A stretch of 64,000 nucleotides of DNA from Bin25 sp965221765 (GCA_965221765.1 OZ244911.1:2108001-2172000), one strand, 5' to 3'; positions 18,937 through 28,829 are shown, counted from the first letter of the stretch. A program made the numbers and translations. Notes: generated from the sequence alone by a model not told the origin.

Positions 18937-19968
18937 TTAAATGGTTTTCGAGTCTTGCCAGGTTCCTTTTTTATTTTGTTTCAAAAATCCATCTTTAATA
19001 CACAATGGGACCTGAATATTGTTTTTAAACAGTGATCCTGTACCCAAACCTTGAGGTACTTTTAGATTGTATTGTCCAATCCAAGAAGCCAACGAATTTA
19101 ATCCTACATTACTTTCTAGTGCACTGGTGATCCACCAACCGATATTCAATTTCTTTGCTAGTTCAATCCATTCTTGAGCATTCAAATAGCCTCCCAATAA
19201 ACTCGGTTTGATAACAATGAACTTTGGACGTATGTAATTTAAAAGGGCTTGTTTTCCTACGATAGGTGCTGTTTTAACCAATTCTTCATCAAGAGCGATT
19301 GGTATTGGGCTTTTTTTACATAATTCTTTTAATTCCTTTAGATTTCCAACTTCAATTGGTTGCTCGATGGAATGGATATGATATTTACTGAGTTTTTTAA
19401 GTTTTGATAATGCTTCTTTTGGAGAAAAAGCCCCATTGGCATCCAATCTAATACGCATCAAATGACTATACTCTTTTCTGATGTATTCTAAAAGAGTGAT
19501 TTCTTGATCGAAGTCAATACTCCCGATTTTTAATTTGATACAAGTGAATTTTTTAGCAATCAATTCATCAACTTGTTGTTTCATCGAATCATAATCTCCC
19601 ATCCATACCAATCCATTGATCTCCAATGGATTAAAATATTTAGTATAGGCGTTGCCACAAGTTTGTTTGTTTGTTTTATCTTCAAAAGAATTGATGGCCA
19701 TTTGAATACCCGCTTTAATGGAAGGGAAATCGCTTAAATCAGGCAAGTCCATTCTAGAGTTATAGGCTTTGATTGTTTTTTCTAGTCTTTCTTCGTAATC
19801 TTCGCGATAATCGATGCTTAGCTTTGGTATGATGCTACACTCACCAATTCCTATTGTATGGTCGTGTTCTAAAAATAAAAAATAACTTGGTTTTGTAAGT
19901 AGATTTCCTCTTGAAGTACCTGCTGGTACTTTAAACTCCAAAATTCTTTTTTTATAACTAAACTCCAT
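18937..19968 (-). CDS. menC: o-Succinylbenzoate synthase (MenC)
   Basis: An enolase-superfamily dehydratase of 343 residues that makes o-succinylbenzoate from SHCHC in menaquinone synthesis. Counting from the ATG at 19968, the KxK motif is Lys145/Lys147 (CIKLKIG), the metal ligands are Asp176 (LDANGAF), Glu202 (IEQPIE) and Asp227 (ALDEEL), and the general acid/base Lys254 is in IVIKPSLLGG. A TTG five codons upstream (19983) would overlap menA. The ATG, 4 nt after the menA stop, is the better start. Confidence 0.92.
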   Translation of the reverse strand: MEFSYKKRILEFKVPAGTSRGNLLTKPSYFLFLEHDHTIGIGECSIIPKLSIDYREDYEERLEKTIKAYNSRMDLPDLSDFPSIKAGIQMAINSFEDKTNKQTCGNAYTKYFNPLEINGLVWMGDYDSMKQQVDELIAKKFTCIKLKIGSIDFDQEITLLEYIRKEYSHLMRIRLDANGAFSPKEALSKLKKLSKYHIHSIEQPIEVGNLKELKELCKKSPIPIALDEELVKTAPIVGKQALLNYIRPKFIVIKPSLLGGYLNAQEWIELAKKLNIGWWITSALESNVGLNSLASWIGQYNLKVPQGLGTGSLFKNNIQVPLCIKDGFLKQNKKGTWQDSKTI

Positions 19969-19972
19969 AAAA

Positions 19973-20887
19973 TCAAATATCAATAAAAGAGCCCAGCAAT
20001 GGTTTCAATCCTATGATAAAAGTCATGAAAGACATTAGCTTCAGCATCAGATTCATTTTATTTTGTTTGTTTGCTTTTGAGAGTAACGCAGTATGCAATA
20101 AAAAAAACATAATAATCATTCCATTAATAATGGTTGGAATGATCGTACGGTGATTAGCTGATATCTCTAGGTAGGTTAATATTAATATAACTATAAGGCT
20201 GATGGTATAGTGATACCAAAAAGCTTTTTTTAGACCTAATAAAACGGCTAATGTTTTTTTACCTTGCAATCGATCATTTTCAATATCTCTGATATTATTG
20301 ATATTGAGTACGGATACACAACAACAACCAATCATAATGCTCCATAAAAGGCCAATGATCGATACTTCATGACTGAGTATGAATTGAGTTCCCAATACGG
20401 ATAGTCCGCCAAAGAAAAGAAAAACACTTACATCACCCCAACCTTTGTATCCGTAGGCATGTTTACCACTAGTATAACGTACAGCAGCGATAATCGATAG
20501 TATGAGTAGGAGGCTAATGAAGATGGTATATGATACGTATTTAAGACCAAATGAAAGAAATAAAAAAATAAAACCAAAAAAAGAAATCAATGTGATTAAA
20601 ATACGATTCGCCATTTTAATTTCTTTAAGAGTTAATAATCCTTTTTGCAGAGCTCTTTTGGGCCCTTTTCTATTTTGATTATCGGTTCCTTTGAGGTAAT
20701 CTCCATAATCATTTGAAAGGTTCGCCAAGATTTGTAAACATATCGCAGTAATGATGATTAAAATAAAAACAATCCAAGAAAAATTATCTGATTGGTAGGA
20801 TAGAGAACCACCGACTAAGATTCCTGAAATTGAAAGGACCAAAGTAGGGGGTCTTGCTGTAGCAATCCATATGAATAGTTTACTCAT
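19973..20887 (-). CDS. menA: 1,4-Dihydroxy-2-naphthoate polyprenyltransferase (MenA)
   Basis: An integral-membrane UbiA-family prenyltransferase of 304 residues that attaches the polyprenyl tail to DHNA. Two Asp-rich motifs are visible: NLSNDYGDYLKGTDN (about residues 62-76) and NNIRDIENDRLQGKKT (about 197-212). Eight to nine hydrophobic helices follow the family plan. It is the first gene of the leftward menA-menC-CPBP-menE operon. The other men genes (menF, D, H, B) are not in the window. Confidence 0.93.
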   Translation of the reverse strand: MSKLFIWIATARPPTLVLSISGILVGGSLSYQSDNFSWIVFILIIITAICLQILANLSNDYGDYLKGTDNQNRKGPKRALQKGLLTLKEIKMANRILITLISFFGFIFLFLSFGLKYVSYTIFISLLLILSIIAAVRYTSGKHAYGYKGWGDVSVFLFFGGLSVLGTQFILSHEVSIIGLLWSIMIGCCCVSVLNINNIRDIENDRLQGKKTLAVLLGLKKAFWYHYTISLIVILILTYLEISANHRTIIPTIINGMIIMFFLLHTALLSKANKQNKMNLMLKLMSFMTFIIGLKPLLGSFIDI

Positions 20888-21110
20888 CGATGATTATAAG
20901 TTTAGCAAAATAATTGTATTAAACGATATATTTTACAACTTTATTTTCTAAAGATTGGTTGTTTGATAAAAATGAATTTGATGCATTAATCGAGTAATAA
21001 CAGCACTAAAATATTCTCGATGTCGTTTAAAATATAAAACCCTTTGCGATGTTTAAATATCTCATACAATACAAACAAGAAAAAACCCATTGTTTATGGG
21101 CTGTAAGGTT
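20888..21110. other. Upstream region of menA and flank of an IS element
   Basis: No gene. It holds the presumed menA promoter on the minus strand, although no exact TAnnTTTG box is found. It ends at the left terminal repeat of the IS3-type element. Confidence 0.4.
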
Positions 21111-21180
21111 CCCCAAAAATAGGAGCATTCTAAAATAGAGTTTGATACACTATTTAATTTAACATGCAACTATTGAACAG

Positions 21181-21372
21181 ATGAAAAAAACAAATTTTCA
21201 GAATCACAGATCGTCCAGATCTGATCTCTTCAACAGCAGGGTAAAACAGTGCGTGAAATCTGCCAAGGCATTCCATCCGTCACCCCACCTTCTAGCATTG
21301 GAAATCCAAAGTTGGCGGGATGAACCAGAACCAACTCAACGTCCTAAGACCGACCAAGGCGGCGTGATCTGA
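21181..21372 (+). pseudogene. IS3-family OrfA remnant
   Basis: Starting MKKTNF, the sequence then matches OrfA in a shifted frame (SESQIVQI, then QQQGKTVREICQGI). A third frame gives GGMNQNQLNVLRPTKAA, the usual helix-turn-helix tail. Two frameshifts and internal stops inactivate it. Confidence 0.7.
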
Positions 21373-21424
21373 TGTCAAGCGGATGGTCGCGAATTTCGCT
21401 TATGAGCATCCAGCGTTAAAACGT

Positions 21425-22300
21425 TTATTGGAAAAAAGTGGTCAAGCCTGTCGAAAAGCGTCGTGCTGTAGAATACTTGATTCAAGAAGAGGGCATGAGT
21501 ATCCCACAGGCCTGTCGATTGGTCACCTAGAGCTGATCGGTCTATGATGACCGATTCAAAACCCCTCCCATCCATGATGATATCAAGCGGCTATTGAACG
21601 CATGAGTTCCAGCCGATCCTATCGATGGATTTCAGAAGAGGTTTTATCATCTTGGTTTGATGACCCAAGCACCCATGGAATCACCAACGAATCGATCGGT
21701 TATAGGTATCTCTAAGATGGCATTGACGGAGGAAAGCCAAGCATCGAATGCCCCAGCGAGTCCAACAGCCCCAGGTACTCCCTGTGGATGTTCCTATCAC
21801 CTGGCATGCCGATGTCATGCACGATACACTTTCTTCTAGAAAAAGTTTTCGGGTCTTCAATCTCATGGATGATTATCATCGAGAAGCCTTGTGATGTCGC
21901 ATCGATCCATCACTCTATGCGAAACAGATCGTCCAAGAACTCGATGTTTTGATGGCATGGCGAGGAAAACCTGAGACGATCCGTGTGGATCATGGCCCTG
22001 AATTCATCGCTCATCATTTCAAAGACGGGGCCAAACAAAGAGGCATGACCATGGGTGATATTCCACCTGGCAAGCCCACGTTAGAATACCTTGATGGAAC
22101 AATACCATGGATCCATGCGAAAAGAGGTATGGGATACCAATCTATTCGAATCGCTAGATAGGGCTCGAGAAATCACCAAGCAGTGGTGATGGCAATACCA
22201 TAACCGACGTCCACAGGCTGGTCTGAAAAACCAGCCCCCTATGGCGTTTTCGGATCAGCATGGGACATCGAGATATCCCACGCTGACTATAGATCATAAA
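21425..22300 (+). pseudogene. IS3-family OrfB transposase remnant
   Basis: Pieces in several frames follow the OrfB order: KKVVKPVEKRRAVEYLIQEE; SIPQACRLVT; a segment giving ITWHADVMHDTLSSRKSFRV around the first catalytic Asp; MAWRGKPETIRVDHGPEFI with the second Asp and GPEF motif; PGKP; and finally QYHNRRPQAGLKNQPP. Frameshifts and stops separate these pieces. The GPEF and W-x-D words place it in the IS407/IS51 branch. Confidence 0.75.
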
Positions 22301-22372
22301 GAAAAAACTATATTTTAGAGCGCTTGGGTTTAGGGGAGTAGCATAGGGCTATTAAATCATTTTTATATCCTC

Positions 22373-22425
22373 ATACTAAGTTGCGTTTTAAATTACTTTT
22401 TAAAATCATGAAATAATTTTTGTTT
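22373..22425 (+). repeat. 53-bp dispersed repeat, copy 1
   Basis: It starts ATACTAAGTTGCGTTTT and agrees with the complement of 40922-40974 at all but about five positions. Weaker similarity continues for roughly 50 bases, including a shared AATGAGAGTAA word. It is not the terminal repeat of either neighbouring IS. Confidence 0.7.
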
Positions 22426-22848
22426 TTCACCCTTTGTTAGCTTTATCTATGAGGGAATGAGAGTAACATCTATTACATACAATCCAGAAAACAAATTGGT
22501 ATTAATTGATACCATTCATCGTACACTCCATTGTATCGACTGATTAATTAACGGTGAAAATGCTTTTGAAGCCTAGACTTTATAACCTCTATTCAATGTC
22601 TGATGTATTTTTTAATTGTCATAAAATATGAGAACTTTCTTCGACAATCTTCTATTTATCTCGATTGATTTCTTCTTTGGATTTACCTACCAATGAACGG
22701 CGGTATTTGAATTAAAAAAACTATTCCTAATTGTAGTTGCTATCAGATTTTTCTACTAATTCATCAAACATCCTTAATTGTTTTCAGGTCCTTGAAATAC
22801 TCAGATTTTCCTCTATCAGTTATCGTTTAATCGAAAATTATGGAAACT

Positions 22849-22927
22849 ATATACCAAAGTGGCAAAATTCAACTATTTTTAGTTGAATTTGATAACTTAT
22901 ATCTCATTTATTTTTCGTAAATTACTG
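22849..22927 (+). repeat. About 80-bp dispersed direct repeat, copy A
   Basis: ATATACCAAAGTGGCA, then TAGTTGAATT, then CGTAAATTACTGA. The same words in the same order and spacing recur at 25757-25834. Together the copies bracket the IS5-type element and the DUF6922/AbiEii pair. Confidence 0.65.
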
Positions 22928-22987
22928 AAATTTAAATAGTTATTGATATGAATTTGATGAATGTATTAACCTTGTTCAATCATGGAT

Positions 22988-24500
22988 TAAATAGTCGCTC
23001 CTTAAAAAGTCTAAAATTCACCTCCAGCCCTTTTATATCGGGGATTGAATGATACCCTATTGGCTAAAACAGGGTGTTGAAATCGGCCAGGAAATACGTA
23101 TCTTGGTCTCAAAACCTAGTAGAAATGATCAAAAAAGTAGCCCCCCAACAGCCCCCATGATTGGACTCAGAATTTAAAAGTATTCTCCATCCAAAACACA
23201 AGATCAAGTGGCTGGCTGATGCGATCGACTAGTCTACTTTTGAAAAGGCCTTGGAGCCCTGGTAGGCCAAAACCGGTCGTCGGGCCCATCCCATGGGGGT
23301 GATGGTGGGTTGTTTCATGCTGAAACGGCTTGGCCATTTAGGTGATCAAACGCTCATGGATCGCTGGATTGAACATCCTACCATGCAATACTTCACGGGT
23401 TTTGATGTCATGAAACACCAACCGCCTGGCGATCCCTCTAATGGGCGTCCTATTAGAGATCGTATGGGTCCAGCAGGCGTGGAAAAGATGTTTGCTTATG
23501 GGGTCTCGTGGCATCAGAAAGAAATCAAAAAATCGTCATCGATGGTCTGATCGGATACCACGGTACCAGGCCGCAAGGTGACCTTTCCGGCTGATGCCTA
23601 GTGGAACAAAAAAGGGATGGACCCATGCCACCAGATGGCCAAAAAAGAAAACATAAAACAACGGCAGACGGTTGCCAAGGCTTCCAAAGAACTAGTGCGT
23701 CAAATCTTTCATGGGCAGCCTCCTCGACGAGCTCAAAAAGCCCAAAAGGCCATCGCCAAGCTCAAGACCTTCGCTGGCCGACCAGTGCGGGAATGAAAAC
23801 GAAAACGGCCTCCTCTGCCACCAAGCCCATACCAAGAAACGTTCGAACGGTACCAACGAGTGATCCATCAACAGCGATTCGATAACAACAACGTCGATGC
23901 CATCCACCAGCCATTGACGGCTGGCATGGCTAAAGGCCAAGCTCATCAACCGTATGCATTTGGTAATACAGTCGGCTGGATGGCGACGGAAAGGCCAACC
24001 ATGATCATCACGGCCATCGGTGCTTTGGAGGGCCACCCGCATGACCGCCAAACCATCCAACCCTGGTGGGAACCATAGGAATCCATCGTCGGTCGAGCGT
24101 CCAAAGAACTAGTGTATGATCGAGGGGGTCGAGGAAAACCTCCGATCGGCCATACCAAGAGATCGATGCCAGGCAAACCATTGAAAAGGGATCCCCCCCC
24201 CTATCCAAAACAAAAGAAGCGGAAAAAGTTCCGACGCCCAGCGGCCATGGAACCACTCATCGGCCCCCTCAAAACAGAACATCGACTGCAGGAAAACGAT
24301 CTGATGGGCGCTCCATCTCCCACCATGAACGCCTATTTGGCGACTACGGGATGGCATTGGAAGAAATTCATGGAACCACTAGTGCAAGAGGTTCTTTTTT
24401 GCTTTTTTAGGTGGTCTCTATTTTCAGTTCAAAGAACTTCGATAATAAAAGTAATATAACTGTAACCGCTAAAAAAGACTTTTTAAGGAGGGACTAAATA
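22988..24500 (+). mobile_element. IS5-type element with inverted repeats and TAAATA duplication
   Basis: The element itself is 22994-24494 (1501 bp). The terminal inverted repeats are GTCGCTCCTTAAAAAGTCT at 22994-23012 and the complement of 24476-24494, 18 of 19 matching. The hexamer TAAATA is present immediately outside both ends (22988-22993 and 24495-24500), so the insertion footprint is preserved. The transposase inside is broken in many places. Base composition is far more GC-rich than the flanks. Confidence 0.85.
23050..24460 (+). pseudogene. IS5-family DDE transposase remnant
   Basis: The order of segments matches a long IS5-type transposase: WLADAID; HPMGVMVGCFMLKRLGHLGD; MDRWIEHPTMQYFTGF (the W-x-E-N-P-Y-W-Q-Y-F region); DTTV with the first Asp; HQQRFDNNNVDAIHQP; KAHQPYAFGN; AAMEPLIGPLKTEHRLQEND (the catalytic Glu region); then GWHWKKFM. 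These are split over the three forward frames by several frameshifts and stops, so the gene is dead. Confidence 0.8.
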
Positions 24501-24665
24501 ATTGAATAAGAATACGTATTCGATTCGTATCGGAACCGATTATCTAGGAAAAGTGGTGGTTTCAGAAGGCGTCATTTAATCAATCGGAATGGTTTTTCGG
24601 GGTTCGCTATGCCGATGGTGACAAGAAAACCACTTCAATTGGCAATGCGTGATTAATTACTGCTT

Positions 24666-25484
24666 TTAGGTTATTGCGGCGATCGAATCACCAACCCCAC
24701 CTTTATTAGGATCATTGCGTTGGGTATCCCATGCTTTGATATCTGGGTAGGGTTTTTCCAATAAAAGGCATAAGGACATCACTTTTCTTTTCCACTCCAT
24801 TCGAGCCATAGGCCAAGAAACACTATCGGGCAACAAAACCAATTGATCCTCTTTACGGGGACGATTTGGGGATGTTTGGTCAAAAGAGACCCATAGAGAC
24901 GGATCATTGATGGGATTCAATGAACGATCAACATCAAAAATGGTTTGATATTTTTTCCCTTGAAATTGTTTTTCTTTTTGTTTCAAATCCTCATACAAAA
25001 CCGACAATGGTCGACGGTTAGTGATTTCATTCAAATCGTAAATATCTTTATATCCTTGACGATCAATGGCACTCATTAATTTCATACATCCGACATCTTT
25101 TTCCGATAACATCTCAATCCCTTCTATGGATTCGATGGGGTCTAATCTTGGAAACCCTTGTAGTATTTCTACTTGAATCAATCCTGTCTTTTGGGGGAGA
25201 TAAGCCCGCCCAAATAATAATCGATCATTGATTTGACATGGTAGTTGCCATCGTTTTTCAGATAACCCAAAATGACTCTGAAGTTCTTGAAAAATTTGTT
25301 GAAAGCCCTTTTTCCCCACCACCTCATTAGTGAATAAATCAATATCATACGATCGACGATGTTGGTATCTTAAGGCCAAATTAGTGCCACCACCTAATGC
25401 AAACGATTGAAGAGAAGGTAGTTGATGTAATGCCTGAATGCATTGATTTATTTCCTCAGAAACTGCCTTTAATTTCGCTCCCAT
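24666..25484 (-). CDS. AbiEii-family nucleotidyltransferase (toxin-like)
   Basis: 272 residues. The nucleotidyltransferase signature is visible: LGGGTNLALRYQHRRSYDIDLF (about residues 31-52), with the GG(T) turn followed by D-x-D. The segment EKDVGCMKLMSAIDRQGYKDIYDL near residue 130 is also typical of AbiEii/AbiGii. Such proteins are toxins of type IV toxin-antitoxin systems, some modifying tRNA; the activity here is inferred. It overlaps the upstream DUF6922 gene by 16 nt, suggesting coupled translation. It is a different lineage from the AbiEii at 32.2 kb. Confidence 0.8.
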   Translation of the reverse strand: MGAKLKAVSEEINQCIQALHQLPSLQSFALGGGTNLALRYQHRRSYDIDLFTNEVVGKKGFQQIFQELQSHFGLSEKRWQLPCQINDRLLFGRAYLPQKTGLIQVEILQGFPRLDPIESIEGIEMLSEKDVGCMKLMSAIDRQGYKDIYDLNEITNRRPLSVLYEDLKQKEKQFQGKKYQTIFDVDRSLNPINDPSLWVSFDQTSPNRPRKEDQLVLLPDSVSWPMARMEWKRKVMSLCLLLEKPYPDIKAWDTQRNDPNKGGVGDSIAAIT

Positions 25485-25735
25485 CGATAAAATAAAGGGA
25501 CTTGATAGCGTTTGGCAACCAAAACACAGACTTCATCCGATATTTTTTCTTGCGTTGTTTTCAAATGTTTTACAATCTCTTCGGGAGAATACCACTGTTC
25601 TAATGTCTGAATATCCTTTTCAAAGGTCTCTCGCTTAGTGGTATACAACATTCGTGGGATAATCAAATACTGATCTTGTTGGATGTCCAACTGCTCGGTG
25701 CGAACATCCCAAAATAAATGTTTTGGAAACAACAT
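25469..25735 (-). CDS. DUF6922-like partner of AbiEii
   Basis: A protein of 88 residues from the ATG at 25735. An upstream in-frame TTG at 25765 lies in the dispersed repeat and is less likely. It opens with LFPKHLFWDVRTEQLDIQQDQ and contains IIPRML and IVKHLKTTQEKIS, matching the small DUF6922 proteins that precede AbiEii genes in Bacteroidota. It presumably acts as antitoxin or regulator, as inferred from the pairing. Its end overlaps the AbiEii start. Confidence 0.65.
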   Translation of the reverse strand: MLFPKHLFWDVRTEQLDIQQDQYLIIPRMLYTTKRETFEKDIQTLEQWYSPEEIVKHLKTTQEKISDEVCVLVAKRYQVPLFYRWERN

Positions 25736-26160
25736 GAGAGCAAAAATAAGGGAATAATATACCAAAGTGGCAGAAGTTAACCAAAAAATAGTTGAATTCT
25801 GTGCCTCACATCTAATTTTTTTCGTAAGTTACTGACAAACATGATTTTAACTTTCGGCCAACGTTTGTTTTCTATCCATTTTCTCGCCTTTTTTTCGGTT
25901 TTCAATAACCTTACGAAAAATCTGTGTAATTAAGTATACAGTTCCCAAAATTATAACTCTCCGAAAAGTGCAAGTTTCTTCTACTCCAAAGAAAATTTTG
26001 GTCGACTCTTATATAAAATTTCTTTATTTCAAGGTGCCATACTAAAGAGACTACTCTTGATTTTTTATCTTCTTTTTTTTGGTGAATTGAAGTCAAGTAA
26101 GACCTATTTCCTTAAAACACATATCAAGCTTGTGAAGGATTATAAAATAAAAAATAGGTA
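25736..26160. other. Non-coding gap upstream of the DUF6922/AbiEii pair
   Basis: It includes repeat copy B (25757-25834), directly upstream of the DUF6922 gene. There is also a TAATTAAGTATA word at about 25928 that recurs before the higA remnant at about 42048. The other open frames here have no recognisable similarity. Confidence 0.4.
25757..25834 (+). repeat. About 80-bp dispersed direct repeat, copy B
   Basis: Shares ATATACCAAAGTGGCA, ATAGTTGAATT and CGTAAGTTACTGA with copy A at 22849-22927, in the same order and orientation. It lies 22 bases upstream of the DUF6922 ATG on the opposite strand, so it could be a conserved promoter region rather than a transposon end. Confidence 0.65.
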
Positions 26161-27705
26161 TTACTCAGTAACAGGGATAAATATCGGCGTGAGATTAGGA
26201 TCTTGATCGAATGAATCTATGGGATGCATTGGTCTAGAAATTCGTTTGTAATCTAGTCTTTTTAAGTCTTGATCAACCCCTCCAGGTGTTAAGGCCATTA
26301 GCCAATCTTTTTGAGCATTGTATAATTCGGGGACTAGGTAGCCAATTTTTACAATGACGATATCTGTTGAGGCAATATCAATATCCAAATCTGAGAAGTC
26401 TTTAATATAATGGTATGGTTTCCTTTTTTTTGTGACAATAATATCAAGATTGCCCACTCTGATGACTATTTCAATCTTAGCATTAGAATCGCCTTCTTTA
26501 TATGCCAACAAAGTTCCTTCTAGTTCAAGTGGTGGTGCATATCGATTATCAACCAATGCTCCTACCCTACCAGATATCAAATCCCCGATCTCAGATTGAG
26601 ATGCCATTTCAATTAAATCGGGACCTGGAATTGAAGCATAGACGATTCTTGGTGTTGTTTTATTTTGAAATGCCGGATAAGTCAATAATTGATTTAAGGT
26701 CCAAGTCACATCTCCGGCTCCTCCTGCTGTTGGATTATCTCCCATATCACTGATAAAAAAAGGACGTGCATCACTATTGATAGCCTTTTCTAAAGCATCA
26801 TCAAAAGTTGTTGTGGGGGCAACAAATTCAAATTCATTTCGAACCTCCCACATGTGTTGTGCAAGTTGATGAGCGACTTGCCCAACTGCTTGTTGGGTAT
26901 CACCTACGGCCATGATTACAGCATGATTTCTAGGTTCATCGGCCCAAGGATATCCCATCCATATACCAGCATCGATAATTCCAGAAATTTTAATCAATTC
27001 AGGAATTTGAGCATACAAACTTTTGGCTGGTTCCACTCTTGTAGATGTTTTCTCACCAGGCAATAAGATAGGCACTTTAACCCATGCTTTGTATCGAGGT
27101 TTTCCTTTACCACTCTCCAACCGATCGATTAAATTCTGGGCAGCACGTTCTTTTGATTCTAGGGCATCTTCATGGGGTGCCATGCGATAGCAGGTGATCA
27201 AATCACTATATTCCGCCAATCGTTGACTGACATTTCCATGCAAATCCATCGAGGTTGAAATCATGACTTGATTTCCAACCACTTCTCGAATTCTTTCAAT
27301 TAAATCTCCTTCGGGATCATCGACATTTTCGACGCTCATCGCCCCATGGCTATCAAAAAAAATTCCGTCAAAAGGCCCCTTCTCTTCGAGTAATTGTAGT
27401 ATTTCTTGAGTTAGCATTTCATAGGTGTCATGCGTGACAATGCCTCCAGGAATAGCACGAGCTCTTAAAAGGGGAACCCATTCTGCTGCATTTCTTAGAG
27501 GCGTATCTTCCGCTAAAAAAGGATAACTCTGATAGTTTTCCGCTCCCCTTCTAATCGTAAAATCATCTATATTGGTCTTTGCAGGTGAAAATGTACTTGA
27601 CTCAATCCAAATGCCACAGATAGCAACTCTAGGTTTATTCAGATGAGAACTACAAGAGGTCAGTATCAAAGAGAACAAAACTAAAGGGGCGAAATAATAT
27701 TTCAT
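26161..27705 (-). CDS. MlrC-like M81 metallopeptidase lipoprotein
   Basis: 514 residues. A lipoprotein signal peptide with lipobox LTSC (Cys18) places it on the outer face of a membrane. The rest matches M81/MlrC (microcystinase C): GIWIESSTFSP (the family's E-T-N-TF-like start), GIFFDSHGAMSVEN, STSMDLHGNVS (metal-binding D and H), CYRMAPHEDALES, and ISDMGDNPTAGGAGDVT. MlrC homologues are zinc enzymes, and the natural substrate in most bacteria is unknown. The gene lies 32 bases downstream of leuB in the same direction and may be read with it. Confidence 0.85.
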   Translation of the reverse strand: MKYYFAPLVLFSLILTSCSSHLNKPRVAICGIWIESSTFSPAKTNIDDFTIRRGAENYQSYPFLAEDTPLRNAAEWVPLLRARAIPGGIVTHDTYEMLTQEILQLLEEKGPFDGIFFDSHGAMSVENVDDPEGDLIERIREVVGNQVMISTSMDLHGNVSQRLAEYSDLITCYRMAPHEDALESKERAAQNLIDRLESGKGKPRYKAWVKVPILLPGEKTSTRVEPAKSLYAQIPELIKISGIIDAGIWMGYPWADEPRNHAVIMAVGDTQQAVGQVAHQLAQHMWEVRNEFEFVAPTTTFDDALEKAINSDARPFFISDMGDNPTAGGAGDVTWTLNQLLTYPAFQNKTTPRIVYASIPGPDLIEMASQSEIGDLISGRVGALVDNRYAPPLELEGTLLAYKEGDSNAKIEIVIRVGNLDIIVTKKRKPYHYIKDFSDLDIDIASTDIVIVKIGYLVPELYNAQKDWLMALTPGGVDQDLKRLDYKRISRPMHPIDSFDQDPNLTPIFIPVTE

Positions 27706-27737
27706 ATTAGAACCGTCAATAATTATAGGGTGTTAAA

Positions 27738-28802
27738 TTAAGATAATATCTGTTCTACCAAATAATCACCAACTTCAGAAGTTGTATAACTTTTATGATC
27801 AGAAGATTCAGCCAAATCTTGAGTGACTATGCCTTTCGTTATGGACTGATTGACGACTTCTCGAATTAAGGCTGCTTCCTCTGTTAAATCAAAACTCATT
27901 TCGAACATCATGGCAGCAGAAAGGATTGTGGCTAAAGGATTGGCGATATTTTTCCCAGCTGCTTGAGGATAGGATCCATGAATGGGTTCATAGAGAGAAA
28001 TTTTTTCACCGACTGAAGCCGAAGGCATCAATCCCATCGATCCGGAAATCACAGAAGCTTCATCCGTTAGTATATCTCCAAATAGATTTTCTGTAATCAA
28101 AATATCATAATCGCTTGGCCACTGAATGAGTCTCATGGCCACCGCATCCACAAATTCATAAGAAACTTTGATGTCGGGATAGTGAGATTCCATCGATTGG
28201 ACGGTTTCTCTCCATAAACGTGAGCTTTCCAGTACATTGGCTTTATCAACACAACAAAGTTTTTTATGGCGCATGGCTGCTAATTCAAACCCTTTTTTTG
28301 CTATGCGTTGAATTTCATTTCTTCGATAAGTACAAGTATCAAAAGCCGTATGGCCATTGTCCAATCGGCCTCTTTTCCCAAAATAAATACCACTCGTTAA
28401 TTCTCGCACAAAGACTAAATCCGTATTTTCAATTCTTTCTCTTTTCAATGGCGATCGATCCATCAATGATGGAAAGACAAATGTGGGACGGATATTAGCA
28501 AATAATCCTAGTTTTTTTCTCATTTTCAAAAGGCCTTGTTCAGGTCTCACTTTGGCACTTGGATCATTATCAAATTTCGGATCTCCAATGGCTCCAAATA
28601 ATACAGCATCGGAGTTTTCACAAATTTGATGCGTTTGATCTGGGTACGGATCACCCACTTGATCAATAGCACAAGCTCCTGTTATGGCTTTGGTCCATGT
28701 GATTTGATGCTTGAATTTTGTAGCGATGGCATCACAAACTCTTACCGACTGATCAATAACTTCGGGACCAATACCATCTCCAGAAAGCAAGGCAATATTC
28801 AT
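27738..28802 (-). CDS. leuB: 3-Isopropylmalate dehydrogenase (LeuB)
   Basis: 354 residues, full length. It oxidises and decarboxylates 3-isopropylmalate to 2-oxoisocaproate with NAD in leucine synthesis. GDGIGPEVIDQSVRV opens the protein, followed by LVFVRELTSGIYFG (substrate-binding Arg and Tyr region), TENLFGDILTDEAS (metal-binding Asp) and EPIHGSYPQAAGKNIANP. Unlike the usual Bacteroidota order leuA-C-D-A2-B, it is parted from the other leu genes by an 18-kb defence island. It has its own -7 promoter box. Confidence 0.95.
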   Translation of the reverse strand: MNIALLSGDGIGPEVIDQSVRVCDAIATKFKHQITWTKAITGACAIDQVGDPYPDQTHQICENSDAVLFGAIGDPKFDNDPSAKVRPEQGLLKMRKKLGLFANIRPTFVFPSLMDRSPLKRERIENTDLVFVRELTSGIYFGKRGRLDNGHTAFDTCTYRRNEIQRIAKKGFELAAMRHKKLCCVDKANVLESSRLWRETVQSMESHYPDIKVSYEFVDAVAMRLIQWPSDYDILITENLFGDILTDEASVISGSMGLMPSASVGEKISLYEPIHGSYPQAAGKNIANPLATILSAAMMFEMSFDLTEEAALIREVVNQSITKGIVTQDLAESSDHKSYTTSEVGDYLVEQILS

Positions 28803-28829
28803 ATTATAGGATTTACTAAAACTATTTTA

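Larger units (their letters stand above)
21111..22336 (+). mobile_element. Dead IS3-family (IS407/IS51-like) element with terminal repeats
   Basis: The element is 1.23 kb, a normal IS3 size. The ends carry imperfect inverted repeats: CATTCTAAAATAGAGTTT at 21126-21143 matches the complement of 22305-22322 at 15 of 18 positions, with outer CCCC(T)AAA extensions. A fragment of the same element lies on the minus strand near 62 kb, and a single end lies near 55.35 kb. No convincing target duplication is seen. The interior is two broken transposase genes. Confidence 0.8.
22337..22987. other. AT-rich region with dispersed repeats, no gene
   Basis: No intact frame. It contains a 53-bp sequence repeated in inverted orientation near 40.95 kb (22373-22425), and a sequence of about 80 bp repeated in direct orientation near 25.8 kb (22849-22927). 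The second includes a perfect hairpin AATTCAACT-ATTTTT-AGTTGAATT. Short broken coding-like stretches on either strand are too weak to name. Confidence 0.5.

Noticed and set aside
28220..28498. 92-codon plus-strand frame inside leuB
   Set aside because: It lies fully opposite a conserved enzyme gene and has no family likeness or start signal.
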